A stretch of 64,000 nt of DNA from Moanibacter sp965226025 (GCA_965226025.1 CBDDCD010000002.1:806001-870000); one strand, 5' to 3'. Positions 16,352-26,057 are shown, counted from the stretch's first letter. The notes: generated by a model not told the origin, from the sequence alone. Program-made: numbers and translations.

Positions 16352-18873
16352 TGGCCAAGAAGAAGGCTAAGAGCGGAAGGAGGCTGCCCACCTTCAAGCC
16401 GAAGGACGCGCGTTCCAAACCCCTCCTCGGGGTCATCTTTCTTGGCCTATCTATCCTCATTCTGGTATCGGTCTGGGACTACGCACCGGAGCAGAGTCCC
16501 GAGGTGACAACCGAGCGTAGCGGGGAGAATCTGGTCGGTATCTTCGGCGCCAAAGTCGGTTTCTATTCTTTTCGGGTCTTCGGAGTCGGGACCTGGCTGA
16601 TCCCTGCCTATCTCTTGTGGATCGGCTATATGTACTTCTTCCCCCTCTCCCATAAACTAAAGGTCTCCAAGATCCTGGCTCTCCTCTTGTCTATCATTTC
16701 CGCTTCCGCTTTCACCAATATGCTCCAAGTCCGGTCCATAAGGACGAATATTGACAATGACCTCTATTCCGCTGGATACGGTGGTTTCGTAGGCGACTGG
16801 GTCTATGACGATTTCCTTAAGAATTTCCTTGGCACTTTTGGCGGCGCCTTCGTTCTGGCTGCGGTCTTCGTCCTCTGCTCAATCGCAATGTTTCACGACA
16901 ATATCGGTCGCATCGGACTGAAGGAGAAGTGGGAGAAGTGGAAGGCCGATCGAACCGAGAAGGCCGAAAAAGAAGAGGAAGAGCAGAACGAGGAGGAGGA
17001 GGAAGAGGAGAAACCGGAAATCAAGCTCGTCTCGAGCAAGACGACTCCACCCATTAAGGCGCCTGGAAAAACGAAACTCACGCGCCCTTCCTTGAGGACC
17101 GAAACCAACCCTCCCATAGCAGTCGGGAAGGCTGACGACGAAGAGGAGGGCTTGGAAGATGTTGAACCTCCCATTGGTGGGCAAAAGATTCAGCTTCCCC
17201 GCTCCGGTCAGAAAGTAAGCCTTACCACTTCCGGTCTCGTTTCCGGGCCCGGATCCAAACAACCTTTCGGTTCCAAACCCCTCAAAATAATTGCCGAAGA
17301 GAGGACCAAAAAGTCGCAAAGTTCCTTCCCCGTTCAGAAAGGCGACTATGTGATGCCCCCTCTCTCCCTGCTGGACGACATGGAGCCGATTTCTGAAGAG
17401 TCCGATCTAGAGGACCATGAGGGTACCGCCGAGGCTCTATTGCAAACCCTGAACGAATTCGGCGTCAAGGTAACCATGGGTGAGGTCCACACAGGCCCGG
17501 TTATCACTCGCTTCGATGTCCATCCAGCGGCGGGCGTGAGGGTAGAAAAAATCGTCAATCTCGACAAGAACATCGCGATGGGATTGAAGTCGACATCCGT
17601 CCGTATCCTTGCTCCGGTGCCGGGGAAAGGATGTGTCGGAATCGAGGTCCCCAATAAGTGCCCGTCCGCCGTCTCGGTCCGCGAGATTCTGGAATCCGAA
17701 GACTGGATCGATGGCAAAGCTGATATTCCGATCGCTCTGGGCCGGGAGGTGAGCGGTAAGCCTCTGGTAGCCGATCTGAACAAGATGCCCCATCTTCTCA
17801 TCGCCGGCGCAACCGGTTCAGGGAAAACGGTGTGTATCAACGCCGTGATTGCCTCCCTTCTTTACCACTTCAGCCCGGAAGACCTTCGCTTTGTCATGGT
17901 CGATCCGAAAATTGTGGAGATGCAGATCTTCAATGACATTCCGCACATGTTGATTCCGGTCGTCACGGATCCGAAGAAAGTGCCCGGAGCTCTCAAGTAC
18001 CTGCTCGCCGAAATGGAAAACCGATACCGGGTCTTTGCCAAGACCGGGGTTCGACACATCGCGGGATTTAACGCTAAACGAGCAGAAGAAAACGAGGAGG
18101 GTGGCAAAGCGGCCGAGGATAGGGAACTTGAGGCGGATCTATCACCCGAAGAGCGTGCCGCGGTCAGCACCATCGACGTTCCTCGAGACGGAGAGATCGA
18201 GATTCCCGACCGGCTACCCTATATCATCTGCATCATCGACGAACTGGCCGATCTCATGATGGTGGCCCCAGCCGAAATTGAGACCTGTGTGGCGCGCCTC
18301 GCTCAACTCGCCCGGGCCGCTGGCATTCACTTGATTATTGCGACTCAACGCCCCTCCGTGAACGTCATCACTGGAGTTATCAAAGCGAATCTGCCCAGCC
18401 GAATCTCTTTTAAGGTGGCGTCAAAGGTCGACAGCCGCACAATTCTTGACGCCATGGGTGCCGACCATCTCATCGGAAAAGGTGACCTGCTCTTCCGCCC
18501 GCCGGAATCCTCCGATCTGGTCCGGGCACAAGGAGCCTTTATCTCTGACGACGAGATTAAGAAGCTGGTCGAGCATCTCAAAGACGTAGGCACTCCCGAG
18601 TACGACGAACAGTTTCAGCACACCGTGGAGACCGGGGAAATCCCGGGAGAGGACGAGGATTTCGAAGAGGATGATGACGACGATCTGCTGCCGAACGCCA
18701 TTGAAGTCTTGAGATCTTCCAAAAGGGCCTCCACCTCGATGCTTCAGAGGAGATTGCGGATCGGTTACAATCGAGCCGCCCGGATCATGGAAATGCTCGA
18801 AACGAGGGGCGTGGTGGGGCCCGAAAATGGCGCTCAACCTCGTGTGATTCTAAAAGACCTCGATTCCATTTAA
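16351..18873 (+). CDS. ftsK: DNA translocase FtsK/SpoIIIE
   Basis: 840 residues. Membrane-anchored motor that pumps chromosomal DNA through the closing septum. Four hydrophobic helices lie within residues 25-185, followed by a highly acidic linker (about 205-230). The translocase core carries Walker A GATGSGKT (about 489), DPKIVEMQIFNDIPHM, Walker B IICIIDELADLMM (about 630) and the ATQRPSVNVITG segment. A short insertion with an acidic patch lies between Walker A and B. The C-terminal gamma winged helix (SSKRASTSMLQRRLRIGYNR) for sequence-directed polarity is present. The start overlaps the TGA of the remnant upstream. Confidence 0.96.
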   Translation: MAKKKAKSGRRLPTFKPKDARSKPLLGVIFLGLSILILVSVWDYAPEQSPEVTTERSGENLVGIFGAKVGFYSFRVFGVGTWLIPAYLLWIGYMYFFPLSHKLKVSKILALLLSIISASAFTNMLQVRSIRTNIDNDLYSAGYGGFVGDWVYDDFLKNFLGTFGGAFVLAAVFVLCSIAMFHDNIGRIGLKEKWEKWKADRTEKAEKEEEEQNEEEEEEEKPEIKLVSSKTTPPIKAPGKTKLTRPSLRTETNPPIAVGKADDEEEGLEDVEPPIGGQKIQLPRSGQKVSLTTSGLVSGPGSKQPFGSKPLKIIAEERTKKSQSSFPVQKGDYVMPPLSLLDDMEPISEESDLEDHEGTAEALLQTLNEFGVKVTMGEVHTGPVITRFDVHPAAGVRVEKIVNLDKNIAMGLKSTSVRILAPVPGKGCVGIEVPNKCPSAVSVREILESEDWIDGKADIPIALGREVSGKPLVADLNKMPHLLIAGATGSGKTVCINAVIASLLYHFSPEDLRFVMVDPKIVEMQIFNDIPHMLIPVVTDPKKVPGALKYLLAEMENRYRVFAKTGVRHIAGFNAKRAEENEEGGKAAEDRELEADLSPEERAAVSTIDVPRDGEIEIPDRLPYIICIIDELADLMMVAPAEIETCVARLAQLARAAGIHLIIATQRPSVNVITGVIKANLPSRISFKVASKVDSRTILDAMGADHLIGKGDLLFRPPESSDLVRAQGAFISDDEIKKLVEHLKDVGTPEYDEQFQHTVETGEIPGEDEDFEEDDDDDLLPNAIEVLRSSKRASTSMLQRRLRIGYNRAARIMEMLETRGVVGPENGAQPRVILKDLDSI

Positions 18874-18886
18874 CCGCCCCACCGCC

Positions 18887-19675
18887 ATGCAGAATTTTGG
18901 AGAGAGGCTGGAAGAAGCGCGAAAGAAGCAGGGGATCTCAATACGAGAGGCTTCCGAGACGACCAAGATTAGGAGCGACTTTCTGCTCGCCTTTGAAAGC
19001 AACTCGATCGATCTCCCCCTCCCCGACGTCTACGTGCGCGGATTCCTCAAGAACTATTCAACCTTTCTTAAACTCGATACGGATAAGATCATCACCGATT
19101 TAAATGCCCTCCAGCTGAGCCAGGGAAGGGAGCCGAAGAAGAACCTCCACGATTTCCTCGGTCGAATGGACCTGCCCGAAACCGAGGCGTCGCCCGAGTC
19201 CTCCGATGCCGTGGAGTCGGAATCCACCTCCTCCGAGATTCAAACCCACACTGACAAGACCCTCTACTACAAAGTCGCCCTGATCGGCGGCGGAACCTTC
19301 ATCGTCGTCTTTCTCATTGTCCTCCTGGTCAACGTCGTGCTCTCACAAAAGGGGCCGGAAATTAACCCCGAACTTCAACATTCCGTCACTTCCAGCGGGC
19401 CCGATGAAAGCACCCCAGTCGGATCCGAAGCGAGAGGGCTGGATCAGGAAGAGATGATCCTGATAGCGTTGGACGACGTCAATGTCGTGGTCCGTCAGAA
19501 GATCGACAACAAGGAGCTTTTCAGTGGCTCCATTCAAAAGGGAAAAACGGTCACCGTAACCAAGTACGGGCCCGTTCGCATCAGCTTCCTCGAAGGTGAC
19601 AACCTGAGGGTGGAACGTGGAGGCCAGATATTCAGCATGGGAAAGTCCGGCCCGGGCACACGAAGTTTAGACTAG
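18887..19675 (+). CDS. RodZ-like helix-turn-helix membrane protein
   Basis: 262 residues. N-terminal HTH of the RodZ type (FGERLEEARKKQGISIREAS, then LPLPDVYVRGFLKNY), a linker, one transmembrane helix at about 131-153 and a C-terminal extracytoplasmic domain similar to DUF4115 (VVRQKIDNKELFSGSIQKG). RodZ links MreB to the elongasome and sets cell shape. It starts 13 bases after ftsK, so the two are likely one operon. The 3' end overlaps the convergent hypothetical gene by 4 bases. Confidence 0.85.
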   Translation: MQNFGERLEEARKKQGISIREASETTKIRSDFLLAFESNSIDLPLPDVYVRGFLKNYSTFLKLDTDKIITDLNALQLSQGREPKKNLHDFLGRMDLPETEASPESSDAVESESTSSEIQTHTDKTLYYKVALIGGGTFIVVFLIVLLVNVVLSQKGPEINPELQHSVTSSGPDESTPVGSEARGLDQEEMILIALDDVNVVVRQKIDNKELFSGSIQKGKTVTVTKYGPVRISFLEGDNLRVERGGQIFSMGKSGPGTRSLD

Positions 19676-20259
19676 TCTTCGAAATACTGCATGAATCGGC
19701 GGCGGCGGGATCCGACCGGCGGGCCGAGTATTTCGGCGTAGAGGAAAGCGAGTCTCGTATTCTGGGGATCCTTTCCCATCCGGCGAATGGCACTCCTTAG
19801 GTCGGATCGGCCGGTGCGGGTTCGAGCGCCGTAGGTGGTCTGCTTGGCTCTTGCCGAAGTCGGAGACGATCTCTCCCTTCGCGACTGTTCGATATGCATC
19901 TGCGACTCTCGCAATTGTTCCATCTGCGCCGCCATCCTCGCTTGGGTTTCGACCAGGGCCGGTTGCGGTATGGGAGGCGGAGGGGGGGTTCTGGCCGGTT
20001 CCCGGTAGGTCCCTCTCTGACTTTGCGCGGGAGCGCTTTGCGGCTGTTGAGTCGCCACCGGACGCTGTGCTTCGTGCTGTTGCTGGCGCTCGGCGATTCG
20101 CCTTCTGATCTCCTCCTGTAGGTCCCGAGTCCGTCTCTCGACCTCGGGAGCGTCGGGCTGCTCTCCCTCCTCATCTTTCCCTCTACTGAAGAGGCGACTG
20201 ACGAAATAGATGAGGATGAAGATGACCGGGGCGATCCAGTCCAGATTAAAGCGATCCAT
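19672..20259 (-). CDS. Hypothetical membrane-anchored protein
   Basis: 195 residues, no family recognised. One N-terminal membrane helix (about 7-25, LDWIAPVIFILIYFVSRLF) is followed by a charged region rich in Gln, Arg and Pro (PPPPPIPQPA near 95) and a possible short coil (QARMAAQMEQLRESQ). The C-terminal 40 residues are better ordered (DLRSAIRRMGKDPQNTR, then AFLYAEILGPP), and may be the conserved part. It lies 38 bases behind floA on the same strand, so it may belong to the FloA membrane-domain system, but that is only inference from position. Confidence 0.6.
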   Translation of the reverse strand: MDRFNLDWIAPVIFILIYFVSRLFSRGKDEEGEQPDAPEVERRTRDLQEEIRRRIAERQQQHEAQRPVATQQPQSAPAQSQRGTYREPARTPPPPPIPQPALVETQARMAAQMEQLRESQMHIEQSRRERSSPTSARAKQTTYGARTRTGRSDLRSAIRRMGKDPQNTRLAFLYAEILGPPVGSRRRRFMQYFED

Positions 20260-20297
20260 TGCTTGGTCGGCTCAATTGCGGGATATTGGCGCCGCCT

Positions 20298-21374
20298 CTA
20301 TTGCGGCTCCTCCTCTTCGTCACCGGGCTTGGCGATGGAGTTTCTCATCTCGGTATCGGATTGAATGTTCATCATCCGATAGTAATCCATGACGCCGAGA
20401 TTTCCCGTTTTGAGTGCGTCCGCCATGGCCAACGGGACCTGGGCTTGAGCTTCAACCAGGTTGGCCTCCATCTCGGCAATCTTGGCCCGATTCTCCTGTT
20501 CCAGAGCCACCGCCGCGGCTCGTCGGATTTCCGCCTGGGCCTGAGCCATGTTCTTGTTCGCCTCCGCCTGCGCCTCCTGCAGCTTGGCGCCCACATTTTC
20601 ACCGACATCCACATCCGCGATGTCGATGGAAAGAATCTCGAAGGCGGTGCCCGTGTCGAGGCCGCGATCGAGCACATTCCTTGAAATTGAATCGGGATTC
20701 TCAAGGACCCATTTATAACTATCCGCTGAGCCGATCGTAGTCACGATTCCCTCGCCGACGCGTGCAATAATGGTTTCTTCCTGGGCGCTCCCGACATATC
20801 GATCGAGGTTGCTCCGCACCGTTACGCGGGCGCGCGCTCTCACTTGGATGCCGTCTTTCGCCACACCATCGATGGTCGCCCGCCCGCCCGCCGAGGAGTC
20901 CGGACAGTCGATCACTTTGGGATTGATCGAGGTGCGCACCGCCTCAATGACAGACTTGCCGGTGCCCTTCGTCGCGAGATCGATAGCACAGGCGCGATCC
21001 CATTCAAGATCGATGCCTGCTTTTAAAGCGTTGATCAAGGACATCGTCGTGTGACCGACGTCACCACCCGCCATGTAATGCTGCTCGAACTGATTGATCG
21101 GAATCTCGACCCCGGCCTTTACGGCATTGATACGGGCATCGACGATATCGGAATACGGATTGTTCCTCAATCGCATCGCAACGAGGGTTCCGAATCCGAC
21201 ATAGGCACCTGACAACCAAGCTCTTAACCATACCTTAAAAAACGAGATGATTATGAATACAATGACGAGGAGGAAAACCCCGATTACGATCGAAACAATC
21301 TTCGGGGTTGTGAGTGCACCGATTACGATCGGGACAGTCTGCGGGTCTGAGAATGCAAGGAAGAGAGTGTTCAT
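20298..21374 (-). CDS. floA: Flotillin-like protein FloA
   Basis: 358 residues. Scaffold of membrane microdomains. A hydrophobic N-terminus (about 27-50) precedes the SPFH-type domain: GTLVAMRLRNNPYSDIVDARINAVKAG region, HYMAGGDV, INALKAGIDLEWDRACAIDLA, DGIQVRARARVTVR and TAFEILSIDIADVDVGENVGA, then an Ala/Glu/Gln-rich coiled coil (about 265-325) and an acidic end. In many bacteria floA directly follows nfeD. Here the nfeD genes lie on the same strand 2.1 kb upstream, with an ISAs1-type element between, so the natural operon has been broken. The N-terminus contains an imperfect DNA duplication (GATTACGATCG twice, 39 bases apart). Confidence 0.93.
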   Translation of the reverse strand: MNTLFLAFSDPQTVPIVIGALTTPKIVSIVIGVFLLVIVFIIISFFKVWLRAWLSGAYVGFGTLVAMRLRNNPYSDIVDARINAVKAGVEIPINQFEQHYMAGGDVGHTTMSLINALKAGIDLEWDRACAIDLATKGTGKSVIEAVRTSINPKVIDCPDSSAGGRATIDGVAKDGIQVRARARVTVRSNLDRYVGSAQEETIIARVGEGIVTTIGSADSYKWVLENPDSISRNVLDRGLDTGTAFEILSIDIADVDVGENVGAKLQEAQAEANKNMAQAQAEIRRAAAVALEQENRAKIAEMEANLVEAQAQVPLAMADALKTGNLGVMDYYRMMNIQSDTEMRNSIAKPGDEEEEPQ

Positions 21375-21496
21375 CTTCTGTTTAATACGTTAGACATTGA
21401 AAATAAACGGGCGCGGGCAATCGGAATTAATAGTTACCTGCCTTACACCATTTGGTAGAAAATGTCTCTCCCCTACTCCCTTGTCAAGAGTTCCAA

Positions 21497-23389
21497 CAGG
21501 GTGAAAGTTTTCTGGGGAGGAAGTGGCTGATAGGCAAAAAGATAAAAAAAGAGCTAGACAAACCCGAGGGAATCAGTCATGCCAAGATGGTATGAAAGAC
21601 AAAAAATCTTACCATCTGACTCCTTCGATAGATCGTCTAACTCTGCGTCTGATCTTGCCCGAAGAGCAGGAGCGATTCAATGATCTTTTGATCCAACATC
21701 ATTATTTGCACAGTGCGGGGAGCGCGGGAGAGACCCTGCGCTATGTGGCTTTGATCGACGGGCAATGGGTGTGTCTTTTGCTGTGGGGAGCGGCTAGCTA
21801 CCGGCTGAAGGATCGAGACGGCTGGATCGGCTGGGATGGGGCGCGACGGCATGCGCGCTTGAAACTGGTGGTGCAGAACCGGCGTTTTCTCATTCTGCCC
21901 GGGCTCAAGCTGGCCAATCTGGCCTCCAAGACGTTGGCGATGTGCCTGAGAGTCTTGGCCGATCACTGGGAGCAGGCCTTTGCCTATCGCCCCTTGGTAG
22001 CGGAAACTTTCGTGGACCCACAGATCCACCGAGGCACTTGCTACAAGGCGAGCGGGTGGACTCCTTTGGGCTTGAGCGCGGGATATGGTCGACAGCGGGA
22101 AGATTTCTATGAACGCCATGAGCGCCCCAAGCAGATCTGGGTCAAACCCCTGCGGGCTGATGCTCTGCAACTGCTGCGCTCGCCAGGGCCCTTGCCCAAG
22201 GCACACCGTGAGGCCCTCAATGCCAACGACAACTCCCATGCGGTCTGCCTCAAAGTGGAACAGATGACAAGCCTCCGGGAACGCTTCCACCAGATCGAAG
22301 ACTTCCGTCGAAAAGCGGGCCGTCGCTATCGACTCGCCACGGTCTTGAGTATGATTGTGCTCGGCACCCTCTGCGGCAAACACAACCTCAAGGAGATCGT
22401 GCGCCTGGCCCATCACCTCAATCAAGCCCAACTGCGCGCCTTACGCTCCTGGAAAAACCCCAAAACAAGCCGTTTTCAGGCCCCCTGCTATGATGTCTTC
22501 TACCGGGTGTTGCAAAACGTCGAGGCCGAGCTTTTCGATCAAATCCTCACCCAATTCATAGCCTCGCCCGAGGGCCGTTTGCCCCGCGATATTGCGGTTG
22601 ACGGTAAGACTCTCAAAGGCACTGACAAAGAACCGGCCAAGGCCTTGCACCTGGTGGCCGCGGTCGATCATCAAAGCGCTCAAACGATTGCCCAAGTCGC
22701 TACCGCCGACAAATCCAACGAGATCACCGCCGCCCAAACTCTCCTGCGCAAGATGCCGGCCATGGACGGATCCACCTTCACCTTCGACGCCATGCATAAC
22801 CAAAAAGAAACGGCCCACATCGTGGTCGAAGAACTCGGTGCTGACTATATCATCCAGATCAAAGACAACCCACCCACCATGCATCAAGACGCAAAGAATC
22901 TTTTCGGCCCCTCCCCCTTTTTGTCCACCAAACCGTAGATAAGGACCATGGCCGCCTGGAGATTCGTCAAATAGCAACCCATCCTCTAAGCGCTCCCTCC
23001 CTTGGCTTGCCTCATGCTCGTCAGTTCGCCTCTGTCCAACGCACCTTCCATTATCCTAACAAAGCGAAACCTTCCTCGGAACGCTCCTACTATGTCAGCA
23101 GCCGCGATCCCACCGACTTGAGCCCTCCTCAGTTCCTATCGAAAATCCGCAACCACTGGGCCATCGAAAACAAAAACCACTACCCCAGAGATCGCTTCTT
23201 CGATGAAGATCGATGTATGATCCGTAACCATAACGCAGCCAGAATCCTGGCTGCTTGCAGGCAACTGGTTCTTAGCCTCAAATCTACCATGGGCTTCGAA
23301 TCCACCCCTGCCCTCTGTGATCATTTCACCTTCAACCTACACAAGGCCATCAATATCATCACCTAATGTCCCGAGAATCAAAACACCGT
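21497..23389 (+). mobile_element. ISAs1-type insertion sequence with DUF4338 fusion
   Basis: Flanked by a 10-bp direct repeat AGAGTTCCAA at 21487-21496 and 23390-23399, a clear target duplication. Ends are imperfect inverted repeats: CAGGGTGAAAGTTTTC on the left, ACGGTGTTTTGATTC on the opposite strand at the right. It landed between nfeD and floA, directly beside the E1 hairpin. The transposase frame is broken once. Confidence 0.88.
21523..23366 (+). pseudogene. ISAs1-type transposase fused to a DruA-like (DUF4338) domain, frameshifted
   Basis: The first frame (21523-22938, 471 codons) begins with a DUF4338 domain (about 30-240: LILPEEQERFNDLL, then YVALIDGQWVCLLLWGAASY, then AETFVDPQIHRGTCYKASGW). 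The ISAs1 DDE domain follows: RERFHQIEDFRRKAGRRYRL, DIAVDGKTLKG with the first Asp, and TFDAMHNQKETA. The frame ends at TAG 22936. One base back, another frame continues TVDKDHGRLEIRQIATHPL, the expected next segment, and runs to 23366, including the HWAIENKNHY motif with the catalytic Glu. The junction is near the CCCCCTTTTTG run at 22915-22923. A decayed gene is more likely than programmed frameshifting, since no classical slippery heptamer is in frame. Confidence 0.85.
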
Positions 23390-23395
23390 AGAGTT

Positions 23396-23486
23396 CCAAA
23401 GCGGCGGCGACAGAGCACCGCCCTCCAGAACGAACGCCGAGTAACCCGAAAGGTTGGAGGGCGGCGCTCTGTCGCCGCCGCCTTGG
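23396..23486. repeat. Family E hairpin E1
   Basis: 32-bp inverted arms (23396-23427 and 23455-23486) starting CCAAAGCGGCGGCGACAGAG, with two mismatches, around a 27-base loop. It forms a very GC-rich hairpin behind the small nfeD gene. Directly after it, CCGACGGATTCCTA (23488-23501) resembles a family A/B end and supplies the nfeD stop codon. Confidence 0.8.
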
Positions 23487-23498
23487 ACCGACGGATTC

Positions 23499-23978
23499 CT
23501 ACACCTTACCCACGATGAGCCGAAAACTGTCCTGATTCACCACCTCGATGGAAGTTCCCTTTTCCAATAGTCCGCTCTGCGAAAAGGCCTCATACCGCAC
23601 CCCATCAACTTCCACCATTCCGGTCGGGTTAAGACGCGTCTCCGCCCTTCCCTGTTTGCCGATTACTTCGGGCCCTGCTTGAGGTTTCAGGCTCGTCTCT
23701 TTCAGTGAGGACTTGAGAAAGAACCGTTGCCCACAGCGGGTCTTGGAGAGAATCTTCAGTTCGAGAATAAACATCAGGAGGGAGAGGAGCAGGGATACGA
23801 CGAACGTCACGACAGCCGCCATCGGCCCGAGCTCGTAATAGGCGACGGCACAGGCCGCGAGGAGCACGACCACCGCTACGATCGCGAGAAAGCCGCCGGG
23901 CACGAAGATCTCGAAAAAGAAGAGCAGCAGGGCAACCGCGATCAAAGTGATTACTATACTATAATCATCTATAATCAT
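23499..23978 (-). CDS. Short NfeD-like membrane protein
   Basis: 159 residues. Two to three hydrophobic helices (about 8-30, 34-50, 55-75) followed by the soluble OB-fold NfeD domain: GKQGRAETRLNPTGMVEVDG, then YEAFSQSGLLEKGTSIEVV. Family members (NfeD1b) work with flotillins at membrane microdomains. The start overlaps the stop of the long NfeD gene by four bases, so both are translated together. The stop TAG is the end of a family A/B-like repeat terminus. Confidence 0.85.
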   Translation of the reverse strand: MIIDDYSIVITLIAVALLLFFFEIFVPGGFLAIVAVVVLLAACAVAYYELGPMAAVVTFVVSLLLSLLMFILELKILSKTRCGQRFFLKSSLKETSLKPQAGPEVIGKQGRAETRLNPTGMVEVDGVRYEAFSQSGLLEKGTSIEVVNQDSFRLIVGKV

Positions 23979-25708
23979 CTATCGAGCTTGTCTACGAGGA
24001 GGGCGAAGTTCCTCCGACCCACCACTTTGATCGAGTTTCCGCGATTCAAGCTGCCCAATCCAAGGGTCGCCTGATAACGCGTCCCCTTGATCTCGACTTC
24101 ACCGGCCGGATGCAGGTCGGTGGCCGCTACGCCAACCTCACCGACATCGGGAAGAGTGTCCTCCCCACTCAAACTGCTGCCACCCCCGGCGGTCACGGGA
24201 TCCGCCGCAGCTACATGTCCGGAGAGCACAATGGAATCGTAGATCCAGGTTTTGGGCAGGAATCGCCAAAGGACGAAACCGCCCACGATCGCAATCACCA
24301 GACTCAGCAGAACGTCGTATAACGGCTCCCACAATATCCCAAGATCCAACTCAAAGACCTTTCCGTCCCCGGCCGGCCAGACATCTGCCAGTGACCAGAC
24401 CAAAGAACCGAATATGAGGAGGACCCCCGCAAAAGCGGGAAATACAGTTCCCGGCAGAAGGAAGAGTTCGACCCCAATCAAGATGATTCCAAGGAGAAAG
24501 AAGAGCACCGCTTCGTGGCCCGCCAGACCGGCCACGTAGTTGCTCGCGAATACGATCAGAAGAAACGCGATGCCCAACCCACCGAAGACCCCAAAGCCCG
24601 GCGTCTTGAATTCGACCAGGAGGCAGAGAAACCCGATTCCCATGAGAAGCGGGGCCACCACTGACATATACTGAGCGAACGACTCGGACCATGTAATCTC
24701 GAATTTCCTAATGTCGAAGTTTCCCTCTCCGAATCGATCTTCCAAGACTCCCTCGATCGTCTCCTGAATCCCGGCGCCGAGCAGGGCACGCGGGGGTTCT
24801 CCGTACTCCGTTATCGCCTCCGACGCGGTTAAGGAGAGCAGTTCTCCTTCCGGCTTGATTATTTCCCCTTCGATCTCGAGCACGTAGTCGGCGCTCATCA
24901 TCGCTCTGATAACTTTCGCTCGGTAGGGATCCGTTTCGTTGTAGTTGCGAACCTTGACCATGGTCGCACTCTCGAGTTTCTGCCGCATCGTCTCAGGAAT
25001 ATCCTCACCGGTTCCCGAGATAGGGGCGGCGGCCCCAATTGCGCTCTTGGGCGCAAAGTAAATATAGTCCGTCGAGGCCGCGATAAAGGCGCCCGCGGAA
25101 AATGCGTCGACGTTGACGAAAGTAAGTGTCTCGCCCTCGAATCGGTCCAGAATCTCCATGATCTCGAGCATCACCCCGACCTCGCCACCCGGAGTGTTCA
25201 TGTCCAGGAGAACAACATCGATCTCATTCTCGATCGCCTCCTTCAGACCACGCCTCACGATATAGAGCGTGGGTTTTGCGATGGCTTCCTGAATCGGAAT
25301 CACGTAGACGCCCTTGGTCTCCCCCGGCTCCACTGCCGGCCTCACAGGATCCTCCACCGCTTCGGATTCCTCTACTCCTACGACCTCGATTGTCGCTGCA
25401 TCGCCAACTTCCACTTCCGCTCCTTCAACGGGCGCTGATTCGACCTCTTCCGAAGACCCCAAGGCCTCCTCGACAGAAGCAGCAGCTCCGTCTTCGATCT
25501 TCTCAGAATTGGCCTTCGATCCCTCCTCCCCCACAACCCTTTCGATCGCTCCCTTTTCTTCGATCGGAGCCGAATCGATCTTCTTCTCGATTTCTTCGGC
25601 CGGGGATTCCTCGCCTTCCACCGCACCCAGCCAAAAGGGCAAAAATGCCGCGAGAATAAAAATGCTCCAGCAAAAAGGGACGCGACTCCTCGAACTCATG
25701 CGATTCAT
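23975..25708 (-). CDS. Long NfeD (NfeD1a) with ClpP-like serine protease domain
   Basis: 577 residues from the ATG at 25708; a TTG at 25750 would add 14 residues before the signal peptide. A signal peptide (FCWSIFILAAFLPFWLGA) is followed by an acidic low-complexity stretch of about 100 residues. Next is a ClpP-class protease domain: VLLDMNTPGGEV, VNVDAFSAGAFIAAS with the nucleophile Ser, and APKSAIGAAAPISG. Four or five membrane helices and a C-terminal OB-fold NfeD domain (GEVEIKGTRYQATLGLGSLN) complete it. Known relatives cleave flotillin/stomatin-type partners. First gene of the broken nfeD-nfeD-floA operon. Confidence 0.9.
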   Translation of the reverse strand: MNRMSSRSRVPFCWSIFILAAFLPFWLGAVEGEESPAEEIEKKIDSAPIEEKGAIERVVGEEGSKANSEKIEDGAAASVEEALGSSEEVESAPVEGAEVEVGDAATIEVVGVEESEAVEDPVRPAVEPGETKGVYVIPIQEAIAKPTLYIVRRGLKEAIENEIDVVLLDMNTPGGEVGVMLEIMEILDRFEGETLTFVNVDAFSAGAFIAASTDYIYFAPKSAIGAAAPISGTGEDIPETMRQKLESATMVKVRNYNETDPYRAKVIRAMMSADYVLEIEGEIIKPEGELLSLTASEAITEYGEPPRALLGAGIQETIEGVLEDRFGEGNFDIRKFEITWSESFAQYMSVVAPLLMGIGFLCLLVEFKTPGFGVFGGLGIAFLLIVFASNYVAGLAGHEAVLFFLLGIILIGVELFLLPGTVFPAFAGVLLIFGSLVWSLADVWPAGDGKVFELDLGILWEPLYDVLLSLVIAIVGGFVLWRFLPKTWIYDSIVLSGHVAAADPVTAGGGSSLSGEDTLPDVGEVGVAATDLHPAGEVEIKGTRYQATLGLGSLNRGNSIKVVGRRNFALLVDKLDR

Positions 25709-25781
25709 TTCCAAACGATGATAGAATGCTATCCGACCGTAAAAACGCAAGCTCCCGAATTTGTCCAGGAGTCTGTCGGAC

Positions 25782-25879
25782 TAGGAATCTGTCGGGCTTT
25801 GCACTTCGCAACAGACCTGAACTTCGAATCGCAGGTTGACGGTTGTAAACGGCGACCAAATTCATACCGACAGATTCCT
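25782..25879. repeat. Family A repeat copy A3 (98 bp)
   Basis: Starts TAGGAATCTGTCGGGCTTTG, contains CACTTCGCAACAG and ends ATACCGACAGATTCCT. It lies immediately inside the left outer arm of the nested palindrome. Confidence 0.85.
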
Positions 25880-26057
25880 CTCAAGAAAATGAAACTGAGA
25901 TTTGAGACGGTCTCTCATAGCTAATGGTGGCATTCTGAGAACCTGACGCTGGAAGTCTGTGGCTCTTCAGACATCCGAGACAGATTGGCACAGCGCCATC
26001 CACCGGACGAGTTAGAAATGCCATTCTCCACAAATCTCAGTTTCATTTTCTTATTTC

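Noticed and set aside
22915..22940. Programmed -1 frameshifting in the ISAs1-type transposase
   Set aside because: The CCCCCTTTTTG run is suggestive, but no X-XXY-YYZ heptamer lies in the zero frame and I see no strong hairpin behind it. A simple mutation is more likely.
23007..23366. Separate 119-codon gene after the ISAs1 transposase
   Set aside because: It continues the transposase in another frame and contains its last catalytic segment; it is the 3' part of a frameshifted gene.
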